NCBI GenBank assembly: GCA_963844845.1
Contig: CAWJPW010000003.1
Span: forward strand, 822,247-886,246
DNA: 64,000 nucleotides
Reading direction: 5' to 3'
From: CAWJPW01 sp963844845
GTDB taxonomy: Bacteria; Acidobacteriota; Thermoanaerobaculia; Thermoanaerobaculales; Sulfomarinibacteraceae
Below, one piece after another: positions 43,525 through 51,339 of this stretch. Both the position numbers and the translations under genes were made by a program. Within the stretch, counting starts at the first letter, position 1. Each line of letters begins with the position of its first letter. The notes under the pieces are model-generated. The model had not been told where the DNA came from. It searched no databases and saw only the letters and a list, made by a program, of their open reading frames with translations.

Positions 43525-44376
43525 ATGAGTACGGGTCGCGTCTTTTTCGTCATGGCCGCCGTCGCGGTTCTTGCCGCGTCGGCGGGCGCCGCGGCACAGG
43601 TGCAGCCCCAGGTGCGGGCGGAGCTGGTCGCCGACGCGGCCCGGCTGGTGCCGGGAAGCGTCGTGCACGTGGGCGTGCGGCTCGAGATTGCGCCGGGGTG
43701 GCACGTCTACTGGCGCAACCCCGGGAACGCGGGCCTTGCCACCGCCGTCGAGGTCGAGGCGCCTGAGGGCCTCACACCCGGGGCGCTCGAGTGGCCGGCA
43801 CCGGCGGAGTTCGATCAGCCCGGCGGCATCGTGGGCTACGGCTACGAGAATGAGGTGCTGCTGGCGCGGCCCCTCACGGTGTCGGCGTCGGCACCCCCGG
43901 CGGCTGCACCGGTCACGGTGCGGGCGTCGTGGCTAGCCTGCCGCGAGCGCTGTGTGCTGGGCGACGCCACGCTGCGGGCAAGTCTGCCGGTTCCCGACGC
44001 CGAAGCGGCGCGGGCTCGTGCTCTGCTCAAGCAGTGGCGGCGACGCCTCCCGGCCCCGGCCGCGGCGGGTCCGCGGGCGACGGTGCGCGGCGGGTTGGGG
44101 AGTGGTGGACAGGAAGGCGCGGTGACGATGTGGCTGCAGTGGCGCCGTCCGCCGGGGGAGGTGTCGTGGTTCCCGGCCCCGACTGAGGGCCTCGAGATCC
44201 GCGATGTGCGGGTGAGGACCCGCGGCGACCGTACGCGCATCGACTTCACGGCGGCGCCGCGGGCCGGCCAGGGCACGCCGGAGGCGGTGCTCGCCAGCGT
44301 GGTGGTGGCGAGGGGACGTGGTAGGGAGAGCGAGGGCTTTGCGCTGCCGGTGCCGCTCACGGCTACCGGTGGTTGA
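43525..44376 (+). CDS. DsbD-alpha-like periplasmic protein
   Basis: 283 residues, ATG 43525. Signal peptide FFVMAAVAVLAASAGAAAQ. The fold is the N-terminal immunoglobulin-like domain of the disulfide reductase DsbD: HVYWRNPGNAGL, PAEFDQPGGIVGYGYENEVLL, and the redox pair in WLACRERCVLGDATL (Cys-x3-Cys). There is no downstream membrane or thioredoxin domain, so it is an orphan alpha domain. It starts 38 bp ahead of a redoxin gene that leads to the cytochrome c maturation operon, so reductant delivery for haem attachment is a reasonable guess. Confidence 0.8.
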   Translation: MSTGRVFFVMAAVAVLAASAGAAAQVQPQVRAELVADAARLVPGSVVHVGVRLEIAPGWHVYWRNPGNAGLATAVEVEAPEGLTPGALEWPAPAEFDQPGGIVGYGYENEVLLARPLTVSASAPPAAAPVTVRASWLACRERCVLGDATLRASLPVPDAEAARARALLKQWRRRLPAPAAAGPRATVRGGLGSGGQEGAVTMWLQWRRPPGEVSWFPAPTEGLEIRDVRVRTRGDRTRIDFTAAPRAGQGTPEAVLASVVVARGRGRESEGFALPVPLTATGG

Positions 44377-44413
44377 CGGTGCGGTCACCCAGGCCGCGCG
44401 AGGGGAGGACTCG

Positions 44414-45016
44414 ATGCGACGACTCGGGTATGTGATGAGCATCCTGGTGGCGGCCGGCCTCGCGGCGGGTCCGGCGTGCGCTGCCGGGGATGCCCCGGCG
44501 AAGGTGGGTCAGCCGGCGCCGGCGTTTCAGCTCAGTGATCAGAGCGGCGGGACCGTCAAGCTGGCGGATCTCGCCGGCAGGGTGGTGGTGCTGGAGTGGA
44601 TCAACCCCCAGTGCCCGTTCGTCCAGCGCCATGCCAAGGCGGGCACCATGAAGAGCCTGGCCGAGCGCTACGCGGACCGCGGTGTGGTGTGGCTGGGCGT
44701 CAACTCCACCCACTTCATGGACCGAGGCGACGACCGCGCCTGGCATGACGCCAAGAGCCTGCCGTACCCGGTGCTGGGCGACCACGATGGCGCGGTGGGA
44801 CACCTCTACGGAGCCACTACGACTCCGGACATGTTCGTCATCGACCGCTCGGGCATCCTGGTGTATGCCGGCGCCATCGACGACGACCCCCGCGGCAGTA
44901 AGGGGAAGGAGGCCACCAACTACGTGGCCGCGGCGCTGGACGAGGTGCTTGCCGGCAAGCCGGTGGCAGTCCCTGACACCAAGCCCTACGGTTGCTCTGT
45001 CAAGTACGGTTCCTGA
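44414..45016 (+). CDS. Thioredoxin-fold redoxin with single peroxidatic-type Cys
   Basis: 200 residues from ATG 44414, AGGGGAGG 6 bases upstream. Signal peptide to about ACAAGD. Thioredoxin fold: GQPAPAFQLSDQSGG, then VLEWINPQCPFVQRH with one Cys where CxxC is usual, VWLGVNSTHFM, TTPDMFVIDRSG, and a second Cys near the end (KPYGCSVKYG). The NPxCPFVxxH plus PYGCSVKY pair defines a redoxin group common in environmental bacteria. Likely periplasmic, between the DsbD-alpha-like protein and ccmABCDEF. The TGA stop is at positions 2-4 of CTAG element copy D. Confidence 0.85.
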   Translation: MRRLGYVMSILVAAGLAAGPACAAGDAPAKVGQPAPAFQLSDQSGGTVKLADLAGRVVVLEWINPQCPFVQRHAKAGTMKSLAERYADRGVVWLGVNSTHFMDRGDDRAWHDAKSLPYPVLGDHDGAVGHLYGATTTPDMFVIDRSGILVYAGAIDDDPRGSKGKEATNYVAAALDEVLAGKPVAVPDTKPYGCSVKYGS

Positions 45017-45130
45017 GCTCCTGTTCGGAGATTCCCGATGGACTCTGCGCGCGCCATGGTGGCTTCTGGCGGCACTGCTCCACCTCGAAGGAGCGTTGCC
45101 GGGGCGGCGTCGTCGCGCCTCGCCAGCGGC
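45013..45130 (+). mobile_element. CTAG palindromic element, copy D (diverged, partial)
   Basis: CTGAGCTCCTGTTCGGAG at 45013-45030, then TTCCCGATGGACTC, and later CTCCACCTCGAAGGAGCGTTG, align with the left part of copy A (written in pieces). No matching right end was found, so only the left half is present. The redoxin stop TGA occupies the place of TAG. Confidence 0.55.
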
Positions 45131-45235
45131 CACGATTCCTGCGCGGGCAGCCCACACGACCCCCCGGACGGGCTGCGAGGGGTACTCCCACGGCGCGCGT
45201 TTCGAGGAGGAGGGATGAAAACGGTGGGTCCGTGG

Positions 45236-45298
45236 CCTCTCGATCTCGGCAGGTGACAGGGGTGGCCGTCACGAGTGGGCGTCCTCGAGATCGAGAGG
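45236..45298 (+). promoter_or_regulatory. Inverted repeat upstream of ccmA
   Basis: Perfect 13-bp arms CCTCTCGATCTCG (45236-45248) and CGAGATCGAGAGG (45286-45298), with a smaller GTGAC/GTCAC pair inside. It could fold into a leader hairpin or be an operator for the ccm genes, which begin 20 bp after the right arm. Confidence 0.55.
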
Positions 45299-45318
45299 AG
45301 CATGGTATCGTCGCCGCC

Positions 45319-45948
45319 ATGTCGGCGCCGGTCTCGATTCGCTTCACCGACGTGGCCAAGCGCTACGACGCCCGGGTCGTGTTCCGCGGGCTCTCGGGCG
45401 TTGCCGATCCGGGCGAGGTGCTGACCCTCACCGGCCCCAACGGCTCGGGGAAGTCGACGCTGCTCACCATCCTCTGCGGCCTGCTCCGGCCCACCCGTGG
45501 AACGGTGGAGTACGTCGAGGGTGGTGAGGTGCTCGCGCGCGACGACTGGCGAAAGCGGATCGGCATCGTGGCGCCGGCCATGGGCGTGTACGAGGAGCTC
45601 ACGGCGATGGAGAACCTGCGATTCTACGCGCGCGTGCGGGGGCTCGGCCCGGCCGAAGCGCGCTGTCGCGAGTGCCTGGAGATGGTCGGCCTGGATCCCT
45701 CCCGCGAGACCACCATTCGTGGCTACTCCACCGGAATGCTGCAGCGGGTCAAGATCGCCCAGGCGATGCTCCACAGCCCGCCGGTGCTGTTCCTGGACGA
45801 GCCCGGCTCCAACCTCGATCCGGTGGGGCAGGACTGGCTGGAGGGCTTCGTGCGCGACACGGTGGCCGCCGGCCGCACCGTGGTGCTCGCCACCAACGAC
45901 CGCCGCGAGATGACCTGGGGGACCCGCCATGTGGCGCTCACTGGCTGA
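45319..45948 (+). CDS. ccmA: Cytochrome c maturation ABC transporter ATP-binding protein CcmA
   Basis: 209 residues from ATG 45319. Drives release of haem-charged CcmE in System I cytochrome c biogenesis. Walker A GPNGSGKS, Q-loop region, signature YSTGMLQRVKIAQAML, Walker B VLFLDEPGSNLD and D-loop are in order, and VLATNDRREM replaces the usual H-loop. The start lacks a nearby Shine-Dalgarno, and the in-frame region upstream is inside the hairpin leader. Overlaps ccmB by 20 bp. Confidence 0.9.
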   Translation: MSAPVSIRFTDVAKRYDARVVFRGLSGVADPGEVLTLTGPNGSGKSTLLTILCGLLRPTRGTVEYVEGGEVLARDDWRKRIGIVAPAMGVYEELTAMENLRFYARVRGLGPAEARCRECLEMVGLDPSRETTIRGYSTGMLQRVKIAQAMLHSPPVLFLDEPGSNLDPVGQDWLEGFVRDTVAAGRTVVLATNDRREMTWGTRHVALTG

Positions 45949-46609
45949 GACCTGGGCGGTCTTCGGCAAGGACCTGCGGGCCGAGTTCCGCACGCGGGTG
46001 GCGCTCAACTCGTTGGGCCTGTTCGCTGCCACCACGCTGGCCGCGGTCTCCTACACCGTGGGCCCCTACAAGATCGCCGAGGCCGACCGCCCCTACCTGC
46101 TCTCGGCCCTGATGTGGATCGTGCTGTTCTTCGCCGCCATGGCGGGGCTCGACCGCAGCTTCGTCAAGGAGGAGGAGACCCACACCGCCGCGCTGTTGCG
46201 CCTGTCGGCGCCACCCCTGGTGGTGTGGGGCGGCAAGCTGCTGTTCAACATCGTCCTTCTGTACGCGCTCATGGCCCTGCTGGTGCCGCTGTACTGCATC
46301 CTCATGGGGCTCAAGGTGGCGGCGGTAGGTTGGTTCCTTCTGATCCTCGCCACGGGCGGGTATACTCTTGCGGTCACGACGACCATGGTGGCAGCCATCA
46401 TCGCGCGCGCCATGAGCCGGGGAGCGCTCTTCTCGGTGCTGTCGATACCGCTTCTGCTGCCGCTGCTGATCTTTCTGATCCAGGGCACCAGTGCGGTGGT
46501 TGAGGTGTCGCGCGACACGGTGGTCGCCACCCTGCGTGCGGTGGTGTCGCTGGGGGGTGTCATGACGGTGGTGTCCATCTTCCTCTTTCCGGCGGTGTGG
46601 AATGACTGA
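45929..46609 (+). CDS. ccmB: Haem exporter membrane protein CcmB
   Basis: 226 residues, ATG 45929. Six hydrophobic spans with ccmB-type start (FGKDLRAEFRTR) and a cytoplasmic DRSFVKEEETHTAALLRLS loop matching the family's FxxDxxxG-like region. Partner of CcmA. 20-bp overlap with ccmA and 8-bp overlap with ccmC show one operon. Confidence 0.9.
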   Translation: MWRSLAETWAVFGKDLRAEFRTRVALNSLGLFAATTLAAVSYTVGPYKIAEADRPYLLSALMWIVLFFAAMAGLDRSFVKEEETHTAALLRLSAPPLVVWGGKLLFNIVLLYALMALLVPLYCILMGLKVAAVGWFLLILATGGYTLAVTTTMVAAIIARAMSRGALFSVLSIPLLLPLLIFLIQGTSAVVEVSRDTVVATLRAVVSLGGVMTVVSIFLFPAVWND

Positions 46610-47285
46610 GAACCGACGGCTCGGCGAGGTCCTGCGTTGGGTCCTGTTCCTGTGGATGGGCCTGGTCATCTGGGCGGCGTTCTTCTACGCCACGCCCGCC
46701 GAGGGCTTCATCGGCCAGTCCAGCCGCATCGTCTTCTTCCACGTGCCCACGGCGTGGGTGGCGACCCTGGCTTTCCTGGTGTCGTGCGTCGCCTCGATCC
46801 GCTACCTGCGCGGGCGCGATCCCAAGGACGACATCCGTGCCCAGGTGGCCGCGTCCCTCGGGCTGCTGTTCGCCTTCCTGGCCACGGTGACGGGTTCCAT
46901 CTTCGCCCGGCTCATGTGGAACTCGTACTGGAACTGGGATCCGCGTCAGACCTCGATCACCATCCTGCTGCTGATCTACGCGGCCTACTTCGCGCTGCGC
47001 TCGGCGGTGCACGACCCCGAGCGGCGTGCCGCCCTCGCGGCGGTGTACGCCATCCTCGCGTTCGTGACCGTTCCGTTCCTGGTCTTTGTGGTGCCCCGTA
47101 TCTACTGGTCGCTGCATCCCGATACGATCATCAACATGCGTGGGACGAACGAATTTGATCCACGTTACACTCAGGTGCTGATGGCGTCGCTCGTGGGATT
47201 CACCGGTTTGTTCATATGGTTGTATACTATCGAATGCCGGGTCGAGCGGATTCGGCAGCGCCGCCAGCGGGAGGAGCTGGAATGA
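46602..47285 (+). CDS. ccmC: Haem-handling membrane protein CcmC
   Basis: 227 residues, ATG 46602. Six membrane spans; the tryptophan-rich WNSYWNWDPRQTS periplasmic loop (WWD motif) and two conserved His (FFHVPTAW, WSLHPDT) hold haem and pass it to CcmE. Stop overlaps the ccmD start (ATGA). Confidence 0.93.
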   Translation: MTENRRLGEVLRWVLFLWMGLVIWAAFFYATPAEGFIGQSSRIVFFHVPTAWVATLAFLVSCVASIRYLRGRDPKDDIRAQVAASLGLLFAFLATVTGSIFARLMWNSYWNWDPRQTSITILLLIYAAYFALRSAVHDPERRAALAAVYAILAFVTVPFLVFVVPRIYWSLHPDTIINMRGTNEFDPRYTQVLMASLVGFTGLFIWLYTIECRVERIRQRRQREELE

Positions 47286-47389
47286 GTGATCTCCTCGGAG
47301 TGATGCTGGTGACCTTGATCATCTGGGTCGCACTCTTCGGCTACGTGTACCGGGTTGACCGCAAGGTGCGGCGCCTGGAGGAGCAGTGA
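47282..47389 (+). CDS. ccmD: Small CcmD-like membrane protein
   Basis: 35 residues: ATG 47282 to TGA 47387-47389. One membrane helix (LLGVMLVTLIIWVALFGYVY) and a short basic tail VDRKVRRLEEQ. Position between ccmC and ccmE, size and shape match CcmD, which helps release of holo-CcmE. ATGA overlap with ccmC; one base before the ccmE start. Confidence 0.8.
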   Translation: MSDLLGVMLVTLIIWVALFGYVYRVDRKVRRLEEQ

Positions 47390-47390
47390 T

Positions 47391-47798
47391 ATGACTGATT
47401 CACGACGTCAACGTCGTGTGTGGTACGTGGTGGGCGGGGTGCTCGTCGTGGCCTTCCTGGCTTTCGGCGCCACCTCGTTCAAGTCGAGCCTCACCCCCTA
47501 CGTCTCGTTCGCCGAGGCGATGGACAGCGCCAGCCAGGTGCAGGTTGCCGGCGCGCTCGTGCAGAAATCCTCGAAGTACGTCGAGGCCTCACAGGAGCTC
47601 GAGTTCACGCTCCGCGAGCCCTCCGGGCGCACCCTGCCGGTGGTCTACAAGGGCACCAAACCCGGCAACTTCGAGGACGCGACGCAGGTGGTCGCCATCG
47701 GCACCTTCCAAGACGGCGCCTTCCACGCCGAGCAGCTCCTCGTCAAATGCCCGTCCAAGTACCAGGGCATCGAGGAGCAGCGTTCCTACACCAGCTGA
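47391..47798 (+). CDS. ccmE: Haem chaperone CcmE, CxxxY variant
   Basis: 135 residues from ATG 47391. One N-terminal anchor (WYVVGGVLVVAFLAFGATSF), then an OB-fold with VAGALV, LPVVYKGTKPGNFEDATQVVAIG and VKC120-PSK-Y124-QG. Classical CcmE binds haem through His in a HxxxY motif (KHDENY in E. coli); here it is C120-x3-Y124. This is the motif of the variant System I known from archaea and some bacteria. The rest of the fold is normal. Follows ccmD by one base. Confidence 0.93.
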   Translation: MTDSRRQRRVWYVVGGVLVVAFLAFGATSFKSSLTPYVSFAEAMDSASQVQVAGALVQKSSKYVEASQELEFTLREPSGRTLPVVYKGTKPGNFEDATQVVAIGTFQDGAFHAEQLLVKCPSKYQGIEEQRSYTS

Positions 47799-47874
47799 CC
47801 CACAACGGCCGGATGACGACGTCGGGACGGGACGAGTGGATGACTGAGAATAGGAAGCTTTCTTTCGAAAATCA

Positions 47875-47900
47875 GACCCGCCGGGCGACACCGGCGGGTC
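47875..47900 (+). terminator. Hairpin between ccmE and ccmF
   Basis: Perfect 10-bp stem GACCCGCCGG / CCGGCGGGTC with a 6-base loop, followed by GTGGTATG with no T-run. It may be an attenuator or mRNA-stability element inside the operon. Confidence 0.5.
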
Positions 47901-47927
47901 GTGGTATGTGAGGGAATCGGGGGGATC

Positions 47928-50480
47928 ATGTACTACCCGGGGACCATTCTGATCTGGGCGGCCTTCCTGCTGGGGCTTGCCTCGACCGTCGGCTTCGCCC
48001 TGGCAGTGCGGGGCGAGGACGACGGCTGGAAGCGGCTGGCCCGCCAGGCCTACGGGCTGATGACCCTCGCGGTGATCGTCGCCGCGGGCCTGCTCATGTA
48101 CCTGTTCATCACCCACGACTACCGGCTCTTCTACGTGACGGCGTACTCCGACAACAGCCTGCCGCTGCAGTTCCTCATCTCGTCCTTCTGGGCGGGTCAG
48201 GAGGGCAGCTTCCTGCTGTGGATCTTCTGGGGAGTGCTGCTGGGCCTGCCGCTCATGCGCTTCGCCCGCCAGTACGAGACCAGGGTGATGATCTTCTACA
48301 ACGTGACCCTGCTGTCGCTGCTCATGCTGCTGCTCAAGCAGGACCCGTTCCGCTTCCACCGCGGTCTCGCCGCCGGCATGGCGCCGATGGACGGACAGGG
48401 GCTCAACCCGTTGCTGCAGAACCCGTGGATGGTAATCCACCCGCCCATCATGTTCCTGGGGTACGCGTCGCTGGCGATCCCCTTCGCCTTCGCCCTGGCC
48501 GCCCTGTGGATGCGGCGCTACGACGAGTGGACCAAGGCGTCGATGCCCTGGGTGCTGGTCTCTTTTGTCACCCTCGGAACCGCAATCATGCTGGGCGGAT
48601 ACTGGGCCTACGAGACCCTCGGCTGGGGCGGCTACTGGGGCTGGGACCCGGTGGAGAACGCATCGCTCGTGCCCTGGCTCGCCACCGCCGCGCTCACCCA
48701 CGGCATACTGCTGCAGCGCGGGCGACAGCGCTTCCGACGCATGAACCTGGTGCTCGCGGTGCTCGCCTATCTGCTGGTGGTCTACGGCACCTTCCTGACG
48801 CGCTCCGGCGTCCTCGCCGACTTCTCGGTGCACTCCTTCGTCGATCTCGGCATCAGCGGCTGGCTCATCTTCAATATGGTCTTTTTCCTCTCCCTGTCGG
48901 TGGGGATGCTGGTCTGGCGCTGGCGCGAGATTCCGTCGGAGGTGGGCAGCGAGCCGTTCTTCTCGCGGACCATCTTCTTCGTTCTCGGCGTGCTCCTGCT
49001 GATAGGCACCGGCCTGATGGTGCTGCTCGGCACCTCGGCGCCGCTCATCACCCGGCTGTGGACCAAGCCGTCCCAGGTGGGACCGGACTTCTACAACCGC
49101 ATCGGCATGCCGCTGGCCGTCGCGTTCGGCCTGATTCTCGGCATCATCCCCTTCCTGGGCTGGCGCAAGACGGCGTCCGGCGCCATGGGCCGGGCCCTGG
49201 TGGTGGCGCCGGTCACCCTCGGGCTCACCGGCCTCGCGGTGGCCCTGGGCGTACGCTCGCCCGAGTCGGTGATCTACGCCGCCGCGGTCTTCTTCGCGCT
49301 CGCCGCCAACCTCGTGATGACCTGGGAGAAGGTCAGGGCGAAGCACTGGCCGGCCGCCGGCGGCGCCATCGCCCACGTGGGCCTCGCCCTGATGCTGCTG
49401 GCCTTCCTCACCACCGGGCTCTACGACAGCACCCAGAAGGTGCGCCTCAAGGAGGGCACCCCCACCAAGGTGTTGGGCTACACCATGACGTTTCGGGGCG
49501 TGGAGAAGCCGAACCCCGCGGCGCGCGACGCCATGGTGGTGGAGGTGACCGACCAGCGCGGCGGATCGTTCGTCCTCAAGCCGAAGATGTGGGTCAACCA
49601 GAAGACCAACCAGCTGGTGGCCAACCCCGACATCAAGGCATTCCTCACCCGCGACCTCTACCTCGCGCCGGTGGAGTACAGCCCCGGCGAGGAGGCTCCG
49701 GTGAGCGCCCGACTCACCCTCAGCAAGGGCGAGCCCGCCGAGTTCAAGGACTGGAAGCTGACCTTTACGGACTTCGATCTCTCCCACCAGAGCGCCGTGC
49801 CCGGCGCCGTCACCGTGGGTGCGAAGGTGCTGCTGGAACGACCGGGACAGGATCCGGTGAGCCTGGTGCCGAGCGTCGTCTCCACAGGGCAGGGCGTCCA
49901 GGCGGTGCCGGTGGAGATTCCGGGGCGGCCCGGGGCTCAGCTCCGGCTGCGCGGCATGAACGCGTCCTCCGGCGTGGTCCAGGTGGACCTGCTCGGTCTC
50001 GGCGGCGGCATGGCCCGCTCGGCGACCCTGCACAAGGGGGAGAGCTTCGCGTACCACGGCATGAAGGTGACCTTCTCCGACTTCGATCTCTCGGACTTCG
50101 ACCCGCAGGCGGGCAAGATCAACATCGGCGCCGTGTTCCAGGTGGAGAAGGACGGCCAGACCGTGGAGGTGGAGCCCACCTACCACGGCGGCGGCCAGGC
50201 CGCGACCCCGATCATCACACCGGCGACCATTCCCGGCAGCGGCGGCATCGCCCTCAACCTCGGACGCATGGACGCCGAGGGCGGCGCGGTGGAGGTGCAG
50301 GTCTTCGACCCCAACCTGCCGCCGCGTCCGCCGGCGCCCCAGAGCCTGGTGCTGGACGTCTCGGTCAAGCCGCTCATCGGCTTCGTCTGGGGCGGCACCC
50401 TGCTGATCATCGCCGGGATCCTCATGGCGCTCATGCAGCGCCGACGCGACGTCGCGTCGATCCCGGTGGCCGACGAGTAG
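47928..50480 (+). CDS. ccmF: Haem lyase subunit CcmF with extended periplasmic domain
   Basis: 850 residues; ATG 47928 chosen for the GGGGGG site and match to the family start. Attaches haem to apocytochrome c. About 15 membrane spans, FWAGQEGSFLLW, NPWMVIHPP (haem-iron His), and the WWD motif GGYWGWDPVENAS. After about residue 560 there is a large non-membrane region, residues 560-815, with two similar beta repeats (WKLTFTDFDLS and MKVTFSDFDLSDFD) before a last membrane span and Arg-rich tail. E. coli CcmF is about 650 residues, so the extra domain is real and conspicuous. No ccmH or ccmI follows. Confidence 0.93.
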   Translation: MYYPGTILIWAAFLLGLASTVGFALAVRGEDDGWKRLARQAYGLMTLAVIVAAGLLMYLFITHDYRLFYVTAYSDNSLPLQFLISSFWAGQEGSFLLWIFWGVLLGLPLMRFARQYETRVMIFYNVTLLSLLMLLLKQDPFRFHRGLAAGMAPMDGQGLNPLLQNPWMVIHPPIMFLGYASLAIPFAFALAALWMRRYDEWTKASMPWVLVSFVTLGTAIMLGGYWAYETLGWGGYWGWDPVENASLVPWLATAALTHGILLQRGRQRFRRMNLVLAVLAYLLVVYGTFLTRSGVLADFSVHSFVDLGISGWLIFNMVFFLSLSVGMLVWRWREIPSEVGSEPFFSRTIFFVLGVLLLIGTGLMVLLGTSAPLITRLWTKPSQVGPDFYNRIGMPLAVAFGLILGIIPFLGWRKTASGAMGRALVVAPVTLGLTGLAVALGVRSPESVIYAAAVFFALAANLVMTWEKVRAKHWPAAGGAIAHVGLALMLLAFLTTGLYDSTQKVRLKEGTPTKVLGYTMTFRGVEKPNPAARDAMVVEVTDQRGGSFVLKPKMWVNQKTNQLVANPDIKAFLTRDLYLAPVEYSPGEEAPVSARLTLSKGEPAEFKDWKLTFTDFDLSHQSAVPGAVTVGAKVLLERPGQDPVSLVPSVVSTGQGVQAVPVEIPGRPGAQLRLRGMNASSGVVQVDLLGLGGGMARSATLHKGESFAYHGMKVTFSDFDLSDFDPQAGKINIGAVFQVEKDGQTVEVEPTYHGGGQAATPIITPATIPGSGGIALNLGRMDAEGGAVEVQVFDPNLPPRPPAPQSLVLDVSVKPLIGFVWGGTLLIIAGILMALMQRRRDVASIPVADE

Positions 50481-50505
50481 ACTCGCCATCCGACCGCGAA
50501 CCACC

Positions 50506-50535
50506 ACGACGGGCCCGGTCCACCGGGCCCGTCGT
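50506..50535 (+). terminator. Strong hairpin after ccmF
   Basis: 14-bp perfect stem ACGACGGGCCCGGT / ACCGGGCCCGTCGT with a 2-base loop and TTCGT after it. Probable intrinsic terminator of the ccm operon, 25 bp after the ccmF stop. Confidence 0.7.
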
Positions 50536-50557
50536 TTCGTGCGGGTACACTGGCCGG

Positions 50558-51235
50558 GTGCACGTGCCCGAGGAGCCGTCTCAGCCCGCCCCGTCCGGTG
50601 GATGTCTACGCGCCGCCGTCTCCGTCCCGTTGCTGCTGCTCATCGCTCCGGCGGCCGCTGCGCTGCGGTGGTGGCAGGGAATGCGCCGCGGGCGGGGAGC
50701 CCGCGTGGAGTGGCGGGAGCACCGCGAGGCGAGTGAGCTGGCGGGGGACTTCGCGGTTCTCGACCTCACGGTGGACGTGCCCTCCGACCGCGAGCGCGCG
50801 GCGCGCAGTGCGGTCACGGAGCTCGTGGTGCGGGTGGCGGAGGCGCTGCGGCGAGACGACGACGCGTACCACCAGGTGGTGCGGCTGCCGTGGGAGGATG
50901 AGCCGCGGCTCGAGGCGCTGGGACCGCGGCTGCAGCTGCTGGGCGAGCGTTGCGAGCTCGCCATGGGTCACCTTCCGTTTATCGGCCGTACCCTGGTGTG
51001 GCTCGCGCTGGCGCGCCAGCACAGCCTGGCTGAGGCGGTCGACCCTGAGGCCGCCGATCCCGAGGCGGCGGGCGAGCCCGCGCTCCTGGTCGGGCGCGCC
51101 GGGGCCCGTTGGTCGGCGACGGTCTGCGTCTCGCGGGGCGGCCCCGCGGCAGTATTCCGGGTCCTGCTCTTCATACCCCCTGAGGCGCGCCTCCGGATGG
51201 AGGGACTTCTCGCCCGCCTGCGTTCACGGCTGTAG
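50558..51235 (+). CDS. Membrane-anchored protein of unknown function
   Basis: 225 residues, GTG 50558 just after the ccmF terminator. One N-terminal membrane span (LRAAVSVPLLLLIAPAAAALRWW), a basic stop-transfer (RRGRGARVEWRE), then a soluble alpha/beta domain of about 170 residues with LDLTVDVPSDRERAARSAV, AYHQVVRLPWEDEPRLE and RVLLFIPPEARLRMEGLL. No known motif. Pattern reads as coding and the start is set by the hydrophobic region. Stands alone between ccmF and alanine dehydrogenase. Confidence 0.7.
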   Translation: MHVPEEPSQPAPSGGCLRAAVSVPLLLLIAPAAAALRWWQGMRRGRGARVEWREHREASELAGDFAVLDLTVDVPSDRERAARSAVTELVVRVAEALRRDDDAYHQVVRLPWEDEPRLEALGPRLQLLGERCELAMGHLPFIGRTLVWLALARQHSLAEAVDPEAADPEAAGEPALLVGRAGARWSATVCVSRGGPAAVFRVLLFIPPEARLRMEGLLARLRSRL

Positions 51236-51339
51236 GGGGTGTCCGACGTCCCTTGCCGCGGTACGGAGAATGTGGTGAAATTCACAAGGGCCACACCGCC
51301 GAGGTTCTTACCGTGCGGAGGGCCCGGGAGGAGTGGCGT

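Noticed and set aside
47589..50507. 972-codon open frame on the minus strand over ccmEF
   Set aside because: Same codon-mirror effect; composition is His/Gly/Arg-rich and repeat-like.
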